DNA of 64,000 nucleotides from an uncultured Kushneria sp. (GTDB taxonomy: Bacteria; Pseudomonadota; Gammaproteobacteria; Pseudomonadales; Halomonadaceae): the NCBI RefSeq assembly GCF_947497025.1, contig NZ_CANMFC010000009.1, positions 18,027-82,026 of the forward strand, given 5' to 3'. A model generated the notes under the pieces. That model was not told the DNA's origin, ran no database searches, and saw only the letters and a list, made by a program, of their open reading frames with translations. This document shows, piece after piece, positions 1-9,606 of the stretch. Position numbers and translations under genes: made by a program. Within the stretch, counting starts at the first letter, position 1. Each line of letters starts with the position of its first letter.

Positions 1-608
1 CTCCCATGCCGGATGTTCCTCCTGCTTCCTGGGCGGGCATCATGATCATTATCCAGCAGTTCATTATCGGCGCGGCCCTTGGGCTGGTCATGCGACTGGT
101 ATTTGCCGCCATCCAGGCCGCCGGTGACTATATCGCCCTGCAGATGGGCCTTTCCTTTGCCTCGTTCTATTCTCCCGAAGCCCAGGGCACCACCACGGTG
201 CTGTCGCGCTTTTTGAACATGATTGCGATCCTCATGTTCATGGCGCTTAACGGTCATACCATCATGATCCGCATCATGATCGAAACCTTCACTCGTCTGC
301 CGATCGGTGTGGAAGGCCTTGAGCCCGCAGGGTTTGATGCCATCGCCCGCTGGGGCAGCTTCATTTTCTCGGCAGGTTTTCTCATGTCCCTGCCGGTACT
401 GACAGCACTTCTGATCATCAATATATCGATGGGTATTCTTAACCGCGCCTCACCGCAGTTCTCGATTTTCTCGGTAGGCTTTCCCATTACGCTGTTAACC
501 GGCGTGGTGTTGCTGACCTTCATGACGCCGGAGCTGGGCACGATCTTTCAGCGCATGTTTGAAAGCGCCCTCAATCAGATGGTCAGCGTTACCGAGCTAT
601 TCTCTTGA
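1..608 (+). CDS. fliR: Flagellar export apparatus protein FliR (3' part, cut by window edge)
   Basis: Inner-membrane component of the flagellar type III export gate, where it assembles with FliP and FliQ inside the basal body. About 200 C-terminal residues are visible; the family is about 255-260 residues, so the N-terminus lies outside the window and the ATG at 6 is an internal methionine. The segment LGLVMRLVFAAIQAAGDYIA followed by LQMGLSFASFYSP is the typical FliR core, and several hydrophobic spans follow. TGA ends at 608. It presumably closes a fliL-R cluster to the left. It converges on flgL, with a shared hairpin terminator between them. Identification is confident. Confidence 0.95.
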   Translation, partial: PMPDVPPASWAGIMIIIQQFIIGAALGLVMRLVFAAIQAAGDYIALQMGLSFASFYSPEAQGTTTVLSRFLNMIAILMFMALNGHTIMIRIMIETFTRLPIGVEGLEPAGFDAIARWGSFIFSAGFLMSLPVLTALLIINISMGILNRASPQFSIFSVGFPITLLTGVVLLTFMTPELGTIFQRMFESALNQMVSVTELFS

Positions 609-704
609 ATGGCGATGTACTTCTTTAATTCATATGTTCAGAGAAGCATCGTGAGATTGCATTGCTCCAGGACAAGCACCTTTCATGCATAAGTCATGCA
701 TAAG

Positions 705-736
705 AAAAAACCCATGTCGTAACCGACATGGGTTTT
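705..736. terminator. Bidirectional terminator between fliR and flgL
   Basis: A 9-bp perfect stem (711-719 with 724-732) closes on a 4-base loop and is flanked by a run of A on the left and TTTT on the right. It can therefore terminate convergent transcription from fliR (+) and flgL (-). Confidence 0.85.
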
Positions 737-757
737 GATCACATGGCTTGCCGGATA

Positions 758-1699
758 TTAACGAATCAGACTGAACAGTGAGGTCTGCTGCGTCTGCATG
801 AACATCTTCTGAGAGGCTTCCAGTCCAATCTGGCCCAGCGTATAGCGAGAGATGGCTTCGGCATAATCCAGATCTTCCAGATCAGAGAGAGTGACCTTGT
901 TGCTGATGGTCCGTGTATCGCCAATATCGCCAAGCACATCCAGCTCGTTAAGCTTGCTGCCAATCGCAGAGCGCGCGCTCAGGATATTATCGCTGCCGCT
1001 GTCGATCTGGCGGTTGGCCTGGTCCAGCCTGGAACGCAGGTCATCCTGGTTTTCGGCAGTCTGTGGCTCTCGCAACGTTGCAATGGCTTCTTCGAACACC
1101 TTGAACAGTGGTTGATCAACTTCCCCGCTTTTGGTGGCGGGTGCCTTGAAAACCTCTGATCCTGCCGCGTTGACATTCATGCTGCGCGAAGCATCAACCT
1201 TTATGTTCAGCGGCTGTGTATCTCCGGCATAGGCCTCCACTGTACCATCAGCAGCGGTTTCAAAGGGCTTTACGTCACCCTTTGAGCCCGCAAACATATA
1301 TTGACCACTGCTGTCTCTGGTATTGGCCAGCCCCAGCATCTGGTTATAGAGCCCTTCAAGCTCAGTGGCAACCGAGGCACGATCACTATCGGTGTAGGTG
1401 CCGTTACCGGCCTTGACGATCAGCCCCTTGGCGCTGACCAGCAGATCCGACACGCTGTTCAGGGTATTTTCCTGCAGGGACAGCGTGCTGTTGGCCGATG
1501 TCCGACCACTCTTGAACTGTTCCTGCACGGCCTGATCCTGCTTGACGATCAGAGCCTGCGAAGCAGCACGCGGATCATCGGACGGCGACACGACACGCTT
1601 GCCACTGGCGACCTGCTCACCCACTTTCGACAGATCGCTCTGGCGGCTCTGCATGGCATTCTGACTGCGCTCGAACATCATTGAAGTACTAATACGCAT
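758..1699 (-). CDS. flgL: Flagellar hook-filament junction protein FlgL (HAP3)
   Basis: HAP3 joins the hook (through FlgK) to the flagellin filament outside the cell. The 313-residue product begins MRISTSMMFERSQNAMQSRQ and has the flagellin-like N-terminal helical region (about 1-140) and a C-terminal helical region, which form the buried D0/D1 core of axial proteins. There is no signal peptide, as expected for a type III export substrate. It lies 14 bp after flgK and is probably cotranscribed from the sigma-28 promoter in front of flgK. Length and context are normal. Confidence 0.95.
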   Translation of the reverse strand: MRISTSMMFERSQNAMQSRQSDLSKVGEQVASGKRVVSPSDDPRAASQALIVKQDQAVQEQFKSGRTSANSTLSLQENTLNSVSDLLVSAKGLIVKAGNGTYTDSDRASVATELEGLYNQMLGLANTRDSSGQYMFAGSKGDVKPFETAADGTVEAYAGDTQPLNIKVDASRSMNVNAAGSEVFKAPATKSGEVDQPLFKVFEEAIATLREPQTAENQDDLRSRLDQANRQIDSGSDNILSARSAIGSKLNELDVLGDIGDTRTISNKVTLSDLEDLDYAEAISRYTLGQIGLEASQKMFMQTQQTSLFSLIR

Positions 1700-1713
1700 T
1701 TAATGTATCCCCC

Positions 1714-3384
1714 TTAACGCACGATGCCGATCAGCGCATCGAACATCTCCGAAGAGGCTCGAATCATCTGTGCGCTGGCACTGTAAAGCTGCTGATATTT
1801 GAGCATGTTGGCGGCCTCTTCATCGATATTGACGCCCGATACCGACTGCTGCGCGCTTTTGAGCTCCTGGGAAATCTGGGTCTGAGCGGCGTTGCTGCTC
1901 TTGAGTGTGGCCGTTTTGTTACCCACATCACTGACCATCGAGGCATAGGCCGTATTCAGGCTGGTGCTGCCGTTGATCAGCTTCTCGTTTTGAATATTGG
2001 CCATGGCCAACGCATTGCTGTTACCCCGCACCCCTTCATCAAGACTGCCGCGAGCCGCGATGCCTTCCGGCGTCATGTCCTTGCTAACACTCATCTGAGC
2101 GGCAGCATTTTCAAGCGGCTTGATAATGAAAGTATCGCCAGCGGAGAAGCCGGAGGTATCGCCAATGACAAGACCGGCAGCTGAAGCATCAACGGTTTGA
2201 TTGTCACTCAAGCGCGTTAAAACAGGACCATTACTGGTAACCGTCAGCTTGTAATTGCTGGCGGATACCTTTGAAATTTCGGCGGTACCTTTAACCTCAA
2301 CACCCTGATCAGACTTGATTGTTGTACTTTCGGCAAAGGCTACCGTCGGCACGGCATCGCCACTGTTGGCACTGCTGGCCACAACAGTCGGTGTACTGGC
2401 AGTAAAAAACGCCTTGCCGGCATCGCCGTCCAGATCGAAACCACCGGTCTGCAGGTCATTGACACTGCTCGCCAGCGCATGAGCCATCTGATCCACACGC
2501 AGCTGCGTAGGTTCCAGCGACTCGTTACGAAACTGGGTCAATCCCCCCAGCGTACCACCGGTGAGTCTGCTTTCATCCAGCTCGAACAGATTGCCGTCGC
2601 TGGCCTTGAGAGCCACCACCTGCCGAGTCGGATCATCTTCCGAGGCCACCATTTGCAGTGACTGTACCTGCTTGCCCGCTACCAGCGCCTGACCGGTCGA
2701 CAGCGACACCATGTATTGGCCATCCTGATTCACCACGGAGACACCGGTCAGTTCGCTCATTTTCGACACCAGCAGATCACGCTGATCGAGCATGTCGTTG
2801 GGTGGCGTCCCGGTCTTGGACTGGGTCTGAGTAATCTGGACGTTGAGCGTGGCAATCTGTCTGGAATAGCTGTTGATCTCATCGACCACCCCACCCATCT
2901 GCGCCACGGTGTTGTCCGACATGTTTTTCAGATAGCTGTCGGTGGCGCGAAACTGGGCCGTCATGCTCTCGGCATTACCCAGCAAAGCCTGACGCGCTGA
3001 TGTGTCAGAGGGATTGCTGGCCATGGTCTGCATGCCGGCAAAGAAGGACTGCATCTGTTTATTGAGACCGGCATCACCATCACCCAGCAGATTATCGATC
3101 TGGGATATCTGGGCCAGATGCGACTTGCTGGCACCCAGTTCGCTGTTGGCATCGTTGAGCTGCGTGCTGAGATACTGCTCATACTGGCGCTGTACACCGG
3201 TCACACTGACGCCACTGCCGGCAAAAAGGCCGCCGGCACTGGTGCCCTTTGATTCGGCAAGCCCGGTAATCTGGCGGTTGTAGCCTTCAGTATTAACGTT
3301 GGCAATGTTGTTGCTTGTCGTATTCAGACCGATCTGGGCTGCTCGCAGCCCGCTCAGCGCTGATCCCATCAGTGAACCGGACAT
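1714..3384 (-). CDS. flgK: Flagellar hook-associated protein FlgK (HAP1)
   Basis: HAP1 is the first junction protein at the hook tip, exported through the flagellar channel and chaperoned by FlgN. The product has 556 residues. The N-terminal rod/hook-type motif (NTTSNNIANVNTEGYNRQ, about residues 22-39) and the C-terminal helix ending in ALIGIVR are diagnostic. I chose the ATG at 3384, preceded by GAGGAAACACC, over an in-frame GTG 15 bases upstream. First gene of flgKL, with a readable sigma-28 promoter at 3429-3455, so it should be a late (class 3) gene held back by FlgM. Confidence 0.95.
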   Translation of the reverse strand: MSGSLMGSALSGLRAAQIGLNTTSNNIANVNTEGYNRQITGLAESKGTSAGGLFAGSGVSVTGVQRQYEQYLSTQLNDANSELGASKSHLAQISQIDNLLGDGDAGLNKQMQSFFAGMQTMASNPSDTSARQALLGNAESMTAQFRATDSYLKNMSDNTVAQMGGVVDEINSYSRQIATLNVQITQTQSKTGTPPNDMLDQRDLLVSKMSELTGVSVVNQDGQYMVSLSTGQALVAGKQVQSLQMVASEDDPTRQVVALKASDGNLFELDESRLTGGTLGGLTQFRNESLEPTQLRVDQMAHALASSVNDLQTGGFDLDGDAGKAFFTASTPTVVASSANSGDAVPTVAFAESTTIKSDQGVEVKGTAEISKVSASNYKLTVTSNGPVLTRLSDNQTVDASAAGLVIGDTSGFSAGDTFIIKPLENAAAQMSVSKDMTPEGIAARGSLDEGVRGNSNALAMANIQNEKLINGSTSLNTAYASMVSDVGNKTATLKSSNAAQTQISQELKSAQQSVSGVNIDEEAANMLKYQQLYSASAQMIRASSEMFDALIGIVR

Positions 3385-3428
3385 GGTGTTTCCTCGCACG
3401 CGCCCTTAAGGGTGTTATCTGTCATGTA

Positions 3429-3455
3429 CTATCGGCCGATCGCCGGAAAATTTTA
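3429..3455 (-). promoter_or_regulatory. Sigma-28 (FliA) promoter of flgKL
   Basis: On the minus strand: TAAAATTT, 11 bases, GCCGATAG. This is 7/8 and 7/8 to the FliA consensus TAAAGTTT-N11-GCCGATAA with exact spacing. It lies 45 bases upstream of the flgK ATG. Confidence 0.85.
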
Positions 3456-3462
3456 GAAAACA

Positions 3463-3480
3463 TACCCTGTTAACAGGGTA
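3463..3480 (-). terminator. Short palindrome after flgJ, possible terminator
   Basis: A perfect 18-base palindrome (7-bp stem with TTAA loop) lies 10 bases past the flgJ stop and is followed on the minus strand by a T-rich stretch. It probably weakly ends flgFGHIJ transcription just before the flgK promoter. The stem is short, so it may be only partial. Confidence 0.45.
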
Positions 3481-3489
3481 TTGAATCGA

Positions 3490-4623
3490 TCAGAAAATTC
3501 GGCTGGCTTCATTTTCAACGGCATAGGCCATGGCAGCCCTTTTTTGAGTGATCGCTGATACATCACTGTCCTGACGGCTCTGTGTACGTGTGGCATACAG
3601 GGACTGGAGCGTGCTGGTATCGTCATTCGGCATTTGCGCCATGATGGACACCAGCTTTTCGCCATAGCGCGGGTCAGTTGCATAGCCACACTTTTGCAGC
3701 GCATGCGCGGCAGCTTCGGGTGTGCGTGCATCAAGCACCGGCTGATAGCGCGGATTTTCGGTCAGAAGGCGCGCATAATCGGAAAACGCTGCCTCATAGG
3801 AATCATAAACGCGGAAGGCAGCGCGCTCCTTGTGCGCCGTACCCGCTTCAAACTCCGTGGTCATGACGCTGGCCCGATCGCCCTGCCACCCACCAGTGGC
3901 CTTGATGTTGAAAAGGTTGTGGCTGGCCTTGCCATCGCCGGTGCGAATTTCCTTCGCACCCCAGCCGGTTTCAAGGGCGGCCTGGGCCAGAATCAGCTGA
4001 TGCGGAATGCCCGTGCGTTCGCTGACCGCCCGTGCCGCAGAACCCATTTTCGAAACAAACGACGACACATGCGGCGCGACATCGGCCATCATTTTTTGAT
4101 GGTCGACTCGGTCTTGTAGACCGCCACCCAGTGAGGCGTAGCCTTCAATCAGCGGCCCGCGCTTCTGCTCGGCGGGCTTGACCACACTGCTCCCCGACTC
4201 GAGGCGCGCGTTGTATTTCAACTGTTCATCGTTCAGCGGGATGGCCAGCGCCGACGGGATATTGCGTGACTTCGCCGTCAGCGTTTCAAGCGAATCATTG
4301 GGTGATTGACCCATCGGCTGGACACTGTCCTTGTTCGACAGCTGCTTGACCATCATGTCGGACAGCCCGATCCCCTGCTCGGAGAGATTCTGCGCCCACT
4401 GCTGATCCAGCATTTTGGTATAGGTATCCATGCTGTCGCTTTTGAGCAGATCGCTTTTGGGCATGGCATCGCGCATGCTTTTCAGCATCTTTTGCAGAAA
4501 CAGCGCTTCAAACTGCTGCGTGGTTTCCTTGAGGCTCTCCTGAGGATTGTCACGCGCACTGTACTTGAGCTTCGAAAGCCCCTGCACGTCGAGCGCAAAA
4601 CTTCCCCGACTGTCCATTGTCAT
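3490..4623 (-). CDS. flgJ: Flagellar rod-assembly protein / muramidase FlgJ
   Basis: FlgJ caps the growing rod in the periplasm and cuts a hole in peptidoglycan for it. The 377-residue protein has an N-terminal rod-binding domain (about 30-100, with FEALFLQKMLKSMRDAMPKS) and a C-terminal glucosaminidase domain (about 185-335); AALETGWGAKE supplies the likely catalytic Glu218. This dual-domain form is typical of beta- and gammaproteobacteria. The start overlaps the flgI stop in a TGATG arrangement, pointing to translational coupling. Last gene of flgFGHIJ. No anomalies seen. Confidence 0.95.
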   Translation of the reverse strand: MTMDSRGSFALDVQGLSKLKYSARDNPQESLKETTQQFEALFLQKMLKSMRDAMPKSDLLKSDSMDTYTKMLDQQWAQNLSEQGIGLSDMMVKQLSNKDSVQPMGQSPNDSLETLTAKSRNIPSALAIPLNDEQLKYNARLESGSSVVKPAEQKRGPLIEGYASLGGGLQDRVDHQKMMADVAPHVSSFVSKMGSAARAVSERTGIPHQLILAQAALETGWGAKEIRTGDGKASHNLFNIKATGGWQGDRASVMTTEFEAGTAHKERAAFRVYDSYEAAFSDYARLLTENPRYQPVLDARTPEAAAHALQKCGYATDPRYGEKLVSIMAQMPNDDTSTLQSLYATRTQSRQDSDVSAITQKRAAMAYAVENEASRIF

Positions 4624-5753
4624 CAGATGATCTCCAGATCCGCGTTGAGCGCACCGGCCGATTTCAGCGCCTGAAGAATGGCCATCAGGTCATTGGGGGT
4701 CGCGCCCAGACGATTCAGGGCATCCACCACCTGACTCAGGTCCGCCTCGCCACTGACAATGCTCAGTGCTCCGGACTCTTCCTGCACGTTGATGTCGGCA
4801 TTGGGTACCACAGCAGTTTGCCCGCCCGACAAGGCATTCGGTTGGCTGATAATGGGGTTGGAATCGATCGTAATCGAGAGATTGCCATGAGCAATGGCGG
4901 CACGGTTGAGCGTGACGCGGGTATTCATCGCCACCGAGCCGGTACGTGCATTCATGATGACCTTCGGCGTCACTACACCCGGATCCACATCGATGTTTTG
5001 CACACGCGCCATGAAAGCGACCTGAGAGGCGCTGTCCAGCGGCGCGGCCAGCGAGATCACCCGCGAGTTCTGGGCGACCGCAATACCCTGACCCATGGCA
5101 TTGTTGATGGCATTCATGGTGCGCAGGGCCGTATTAAAGTCTGCGTCCTTGAGCTCCAGATCGATACGCCCCTGCTCGGCCATCTGAACCGGCACCGTAC
5201 GTTCGATGGTCGCACCGCCCGGAATGCGCCCGGAAGACGTCTGGTTGACCTGGACGCTGCTGCCGGCCGCCTGAGCACTGATGCCCGGGATCACCATATT
5301 GCCCTGTCCCAGCGCATAGATCTGACCATCAGCGCCCTTGAGCGGCGTCATGAGCAGAGTACCGCCCCGCAGACTGCGCGCATTGCCGACCGAGGATACG
5401 GTGATATCAAGCTTCTGGCCCGGGCTTGAAAAAGGCGGCAGCTCGGCCGTGACCATGACAGCGGCTACATTCTTGAGCTGCATGTTGGTGCCGGCCGGTA
5501 TCGTGACCCCCAGCTCGGAGAGCATGTTGGTGACCGATTGCCCGGTAAAGGGCGCCTGCATGGTCTGGTCACCCGTGTTGTCCAGACCCACGACCAGGCC
5601 ATAACCGACCAGCGGGTTGGAGCGCACGCCTGCGAAGGTGGCAATGTCGCCCAGCCGGGCTGCCTGCGCCTGACAGGCCAGGCCCATCAGGACACCACCA
5701 CTCAGCAAAAGCGCCGCGCAACGCAGGGAGATGGATTTCAACATTGCCATCAT
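4623..5753 (-). CDS. flgI: Flagellar P-ring protein FlgI
   Basis: FlgI forms the periplasmic P-ring bushing around the rod in the peptidoglycan layer. The 376-residue precursor has a Sec signal peptide with cleavage expected after AQA at about residue 31, and the mature form begins ARLGDIATFAGVRSNPLVGY, characteristic of the family. The first ATG is preceded by GAGGAATTTCACA, so I kept the longest start, though ATGs at codons 2 and 4 are possible. Length agrees with the family. Ends inside the flgJ start (one-base overlap). Confidence 0.95.
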   Translation of the reverse strand: MMAMLKSISLRCAALLLSGGVLMGLACQAQAARLGDIATFAGVRSNPLVGYGLVVGLDNTGDQTMQAPFTGQSVTNMLSELGVTIPAGTNMQLKNVAAVMVTAELPPFSSPGQKLDITVSSVGNARSLRGGTLLMTPLKGADGQIYALGQGNMVIPGISAQAAGSSVQVNQTSSGRIPGGATIERTVPVQMAEQGRIDLELKDADFNTALRTMNAINNAMGQGIAVAQNSRVISLAAPLDSASQVAFMARVQNIDVDPGVVTPKVIMNARTGSVAMNTRVTLNRAAIAHGNLSITIDSNPIISQPNALSGGQTAVVPNADINVQEESGALSIVSGEADLSQVVDALNRLGATPNDLMAILQALKSAGALNADLEII

Positions 5754-5768
5754 TGTGAAATTCCTCGA

Positions 5769-6449
5769 TTAAAACGGTGAAATATTGAGGAAGAAGCGCT
5801 GCATCCAGCCCATGGTCTGCGCCTCATTGATATACCCATCGCCGTAATACTCAAGACGTGCATCGGCGACCTGGGTCGACGGTACGGTATTGAGCCCGGT
5901 AATCGTGCGCGGATTAACGGTGCCCGAAAAACGGATGTATTCGGTGCCCTGATTGATGCCGATGCGCTTTTCGCCGGCCACCTGGAAGTTGCCGTTGGGC
6001 AGCACATTCATGACCGTTGTGGTAATGGTGCCGGTAAAGGTATTGGACGCATTCGCGCCACCCTGTCCCTGAAACGTGTTAGTGCCGGAAAGACTGGTTG
6101 TCTGACCGTCCAGCAGCCCACCGATGACCCGTGGCGTGGCCTCAAGGCCGAGCGCTGTAGAGCCATTGCGGGTAGCATTGGCGGCCGAGCTTTTGGTAGC
6201 ACTGACATTTTCATTGAGCACGATGGTCAGGATGTCGCCCACACCGCGGGGACGGCGATCCTCGAACAGTGGCCGCGTATAGTTGCTCTGATAAATCGAG
6301 CCATTGGCCACCGGTATCGGCGGAAGCTGAGGCGGTGCCGTTGTCGGTCCTTCCACCACGTTTTGCCGTGGAATCTGGGCGCAGGCCACCATCGTCATGG
6401 CCAGACAGGCAACCAGAAACAGCTTCCACAAACGCATATATCGCATCAT
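5769..6449 (-). CDS. flgH: Flagellar L-ring lipoprotein FlgH
   Basis: FlgH builds the outer-membrane L-ring of the flagellar basal body. The 226-residue precursor has a lipoprotein signal with a lipobox ending MVAC (Cys23), then the family segments [23 protein letters not shown] and the C-terminal [16 protein letters not shown] chose the ATG at 6449, preceded by GGGGATCA; an upstream in-frame start would add 12 residues before the signal peptide. Lies between flgG and flgI in the standard order. Confidence 0.94.
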   Translation of the reverse strand: MMRYMRLWKLFLVACLAMTMVACAQIPRQNVVEGPTTAPPQLPPIPVANGSIYQSNYTRPLFEDRRPRGVGDILTIVLNENVSATKSSAANATRNGSTALGLEATPRVIGGLLDGQTTSLSGTNTFQGQGGANASNTFTGTITTTVMNVLPNGNFQVAGEKRIGINQGTEYIRFSGTVNPRTITGLNTVPSTQVADARLEYYGDGYINEAQTMGWMQRFFLNISPF

Positions 6450-6491
6450 TGATCCCCGGTTAACCCTGCACACGTGCATCAACATTTCCTG

Positions 6492-7274
6492 TCAGAGCTG
6501 GGTCAGACGAGCCAGCATCTGGTCGACGGTCGACACGGCCTTGGAGTTGATCTCATAGGCACGCTGCGTTTCGATCATGCTGACCATCTCCTCCACGACA
6601 TTGACGTTGGAGGTTTCTACAAAGCCCTGATAAATCGTACCGGCACCGTTGTTACCGGGAATGCTGTCATTACGCGGGCCCGAGGCATCGGTTTCGAGAT
6701 AAAGGTTGTCACCGATGCTTTCCAGACCGGTCGGGTTGATAAAGGTGGTCAGCTGAAGCTGGCCGACCTGCTGACTGGCCGCAGCGCCCGGCACCGTGAC
6801 CGAGACCAGGCCGTCATTGGCAATCGACACCGACAGTGCATTGGCCGGAATCACGATACCCGGATCGACCGGAAATCCATTGGCCGTGACCAGCTGCCCG
6901 TCCTGGTTGACCTGAAAGGCACCGTCGCGAGTGAACGAGTTGGTACCATCCGGCATCTGAATAGCGAAAAAACCATCACCGCGAATCGCGACATCCTTGG
7001 TGTTGCCGGTCTGCTCCAGGTTGCCCTGGGTATGCAGACGCTCGGTGGCCACCGCACGGACACCGGTACCGATCTGAAGGCCCGAGGGGAGATTGGTCTG
7101 TACCGACGACATCGACCCCGGCTGGCGCAGGTTCTGATACAAGAGATCCTCGAACACTGCGCGCGAACGCTTGAAGCCATTGGTCGAGACGTTGGCCAGG
7201 TTGTTGGAAATGACGTCCATATTGGTCTGCTGGGCATCAAGACCGGTCTTGGCAATCCAGAGTGCATTAATCAT
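6492..7274 (-). CDS. flgG: Flagellar distal rod protein FlgG
   Basis: FlgG makes the distal rod, the drive shaft that crosses the P and L rings. The 260-residue product begins [20 protein letters not shown] and carries the rod/hook motif [19 protein letters not shown] near the N-terminus, with the matching C-terminal helix ([19 protein letters not shown]). Both ends are intact and the length equals the enterobacterial protein. Second gene of flgFGHIJ. Confidence 0.96.
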   Translation of the reverse strand: MINALWIAKTGLDAQQTNMDVISNNLANVSTNGFKRSRAVFEDLLYQNLRQPGSMSSVQTNLPSGLQIGTGVRAVATERLHTQGNLEQTGNTKDVAIRGDGFFAIQMPDGTNSFTRDGAFQVNQDGQLVTANGFPVDPGIVIPANALSVSIANDGLVSVTVPGAAASQQVGQLQLTTFINPTGLESIGDNLYLETDASGPRNDSIPGNNGAGTIYQGFVETSNVNVVEEMVSMIETQRAYEINSKAVSTVDQMLARLTQL

Positions 7275-7346
7275 CGTTTTCTCCCTTCACCGGCAATAAT
7301 CCGGTGACGTCATGTACCTGCTCAGAGCCGTCATGGCTCGGAGAAA

Positions 7347-8093
7347 TCAATTCATTGAAAGCAGCGAGTTGGCACGCTGATCATTTTCATCAGCGGTCGT
7401 CAGTACTTTCATGTTCATTTCAAAACGTCGGGCCGTGTCGATCATGGCCACCATGGCCTCGGTCGGATTGACGTTACTGCCTTCGAGCGTGCCGCTGATC
7501 ACCTGAACTTCTTCATCACGCGGCAGGGCTGCCATGGGTCCCCCCTGGGCGTTCCAGGCACCGAAAAGACCGTCTTCACGCCGGGCCATGCGCCCATCGG
7601 GATTGCTCGCCAGCATCAGTCGACCGACTTCGGCCTGCACTTGGGTGCCGGCCTCGCGGGCGGAGATGGTGCCGTCACCGGCGATCGAGACCTCGGCATT
7701 GAGTGGCAAAATGATGGGGCCGTCTTCTCCCATGACCGGATGCCCCTGAGACATCAGCATGCCGGTCGGATCGACCTGCAACCCACCATTGCGGGTATAG
7801 GCGGTGTCGCCGTTATTGGCCTGCACCGCCAGCCAGCCCTCACCGTTGATGGCCACATCCAGTGCGCGCCCGGTGGTGCTAAAAGAGCCGGGGGTAAAAT
7901 CGGAGCCGGGGGTAGAATCAGCCGTAATGGCGCGTGTGGCGTAGCCTGCTCCGTTCACCGGTACCGCACGAGCGGCGCTGAGTTCGGCACGAAAGCCGCT
8001 GGTCGAGACATTGGCCATGTTGTTGGCAACGGCAGACTGCCGCTCCAGACTCTGTTTGGCGCCCGACATGGCGGTGTAGATAATTCTGTCCAT
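7347..8093 (-). CDS. flgF: Flagellar proximal rod protein FlgF
   Basis: FlgF is a proximal rod subunit of the basal body. The 248-residue protein starts MDRIIYTAMSGAKQSLERQS, has the motif VANNMANVSTSGFR, and ends with a C-terminal helix containing EAMVAMIDTARRFEMNMK. It follows the flgE terminator, so flgFGHIJ probably has its own promoter in 8094-8260, where I find no clear sigma-28 site; an FlhDC-dependent promoter is the likely alternative. Confidence 0.95.
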   Translation of the reverse strand: MDRIIYTAMSGAKQSLERQSAVANNMANVSTSGFRAELSAARAVPVNGAGYATRAITADSTPGSDFTPGSFSTTGRALDVAINGEGWLAVQANNGDTAYTRNGGLQVDPTGMLMSQGHPVMGEDGPIILPLNAEVSIAGDGTISAREAGTQVQAEVGRLMLASNPDGRMARREDGLFGAWNAQGGPMAALPRDEEVQVISGTLEGSNVNPTEAMVAMIDTARRFEMNMKVLTTADENDQRANSLLSMN

Positions 8094-8254
8094 GACCCGC
8101 TCCGAAAAACCTGAGGAAGTATCGCGGCGGGCATTTTCAGGTGTAACCGAATGCCTGCCCTTTGTGACGCCTAGTAAACACGCAAAGGCATCTTCTCAAA
8201 GTCACAAGAAAGGCCCGAGAAAGGTCGTATTTCGTCAGCTGTAGTAGTGGCCAT

Positions 8255-8290
8255 AAAAAAGCGACCGGCCCCAAGGGCCGGTCGCTTTTT
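8255..8290 (-). terminator. Terminator of flgBCDE
   Basis: An 11-bp GC-rich perfect stem (8261-8271 with 8275-8285) with a 3-base loop is followed on the minus strand by six T. It sits 16-20 bases past the flgE stop and separates flgBCDE from flgFGHIJ. The T run on the right would also let it stop plus-strand transcripts. Confidence 0.9.
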
Positions 8291-8305
8291 ACTGCAGGGA
8301 AAGTT

Positions 8306-9523
8306 TTAACGCAGGTTGACCATGGTCTGCAGAATCTGATCCTGCGTCTTGATGGTCTGGGCGTTGGCCTGATAATTGCGCTGCGCCACGATCATGGTGA
8401 CAAGCTCGGATGCCAGATCAACGTTGGAGTTCTCAAGCGTACCGGAAAGCAGTGAGCCCAGCTGCCCTGTACCGGCACTGCCCAAAAGCTCCTGACCGGA
8501 ATTGGTGGTGGCCACCCAGGCATTGTTACCGTCGGGCTTGAGCCCCTGCTCGTTGGTGAAGCTGGCCAGCGCGACACGACCCAATGCACGGCTCTGATTG
8601 TTGGAGTAATTACCCATGACATCGCCATTATCGGCAATCGAGATGCCGGTAAGGCTGCCTGCCGCATAACCATCCTGGCCGGCCGCCTTGACCACAAAGC
8701 TGCCACTGTTCTGGGTGACATTGGCAAGGTCAATATCTGCGTCGATATTGGCAGCGCCATTATCGGGATTGAATGCCAGATTGAGCGTATCACCGCCGGT
8801 AATCTTGCCACTCTCGCTGAATGTCAGATTCGATGTGCCTACCTCATTGCCCTTGTTCATGGCATGTACGGTCCAGGCATTATCGGCCGCTGCTGATTTC
8901 ACAAAGTACATGTTGACCTGCTGCGCGTTACCCTGCGAGTCATAGGTCGTCAGCGACGTCTGCCAGTTGTAGCTTTTGGGATTGGTCGCATCAAAAGCAA
9001 TGGCATCGCCGTTGGCATCTACCCTGGCCGTATCGGTCGAATTCAGGTTAAAGGTCATGCTGCCACTGGTGGTAGCGCTGGCGTCCAGATCCCCCTGGGC
9101 AACCTGCAATGCCACCGGCTGGGCGCCAGCCAGTACTACAGGACTGGCCGAAGTCGGATCGTCCACCGGGTAGCCTGTCAACTTGCCCCCGGTGTTATTG
9201 ACCAGAAAGCCATTGGAATCCATCTGAAACTGACCGTTGCGTGAATATGTGGTCTGCTGGCCATCGGTCAAACGGAAGAAACCACCGCCGTCAATGGCCA
9301 GATCAAGATCACGATCGGTCGTTTCCAGTGCGCCCTGGGAAAATCCCTGAGTAATACCAGAGACCTGCACACCAAGACCTGCCTTGGCACCGGCATAAAG
9401 ATCGGCAAACTCGGTACGGCTTTTCTTGTAGCCAACGGTTTGTGAGTTGGCAATGTTGTGGCCGATGGTATCCAGCTGACTGGAAGCTGCGTTAAGGCCA
9501 CTGACGCCCTGTGTAAAAGCCAT
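8306..9523 (-). CDS. flgE: Flagellar hook protein FlgE
   Basis: FlgE polymerises into the hook, the flexible joint between rod and filament. The 405-residue protein begins MAFTQGVSGLNAASSQLDTI and shows the GHNIANSQTVGYKKSR motif, the DRDLDLAIDGGGFF segment and the C-terminal helix with LASELVTMIVAQRNYQANAQ. Length matches the enterobacterial hook protein. Fourth gene of flgBCDE. The middle region is more variable, as usual for the surface-exposed domains. Confidence 0.96.
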   Translation of the reverse strand: MAFTQGVSGLNAASSQLDTIGHNIANSQTVGYKKSRTEFADLYAGAKAGLGVQVSGITQGFSQGALETTDRDLDLAIDGGGFFRLTDGQQTTYSRNGQFQMDSNGFLVNNTGGKLTGYPVDDPTSASPVVLAGAQPVALQVAQGDLDASATTSGSMTFNLNSTDTARVDANGDAIAFDATNPKSYNWQTSLTTYDSQGNAQQVNMYFVKSAAADNAWTVHAMNKGNEVGTSNLTFSESGKITGGDTLNLAFNPDNGAANIDADIDLANVTQNSGSFVVKAAGQDGYAAGSLTGISIADNGDVMGNYSNNQSRALGRVALASFTNEQGLKPDGNNAWVATTNSGQELLGSAGTGQLGSLLSGTLENSNVDLASELVTMIVAQRNYQANAQTIKTQDQILQTMVNLR

Positions 9524-9606
9524 GGTTCATCCTCTGATTAAAAATCGTCTCACCGGCATTGGCCGGATGGATCATCAGGACGCGCAACACCGCGCCCGGT
9601 GGTGCG

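Noticed and set aside
684..704. Direct repeat CATGCATAAG twice with a one-base spacer
   Set aside because: Two copies only, between fliR and the terminator; no link to an attachment site or element.
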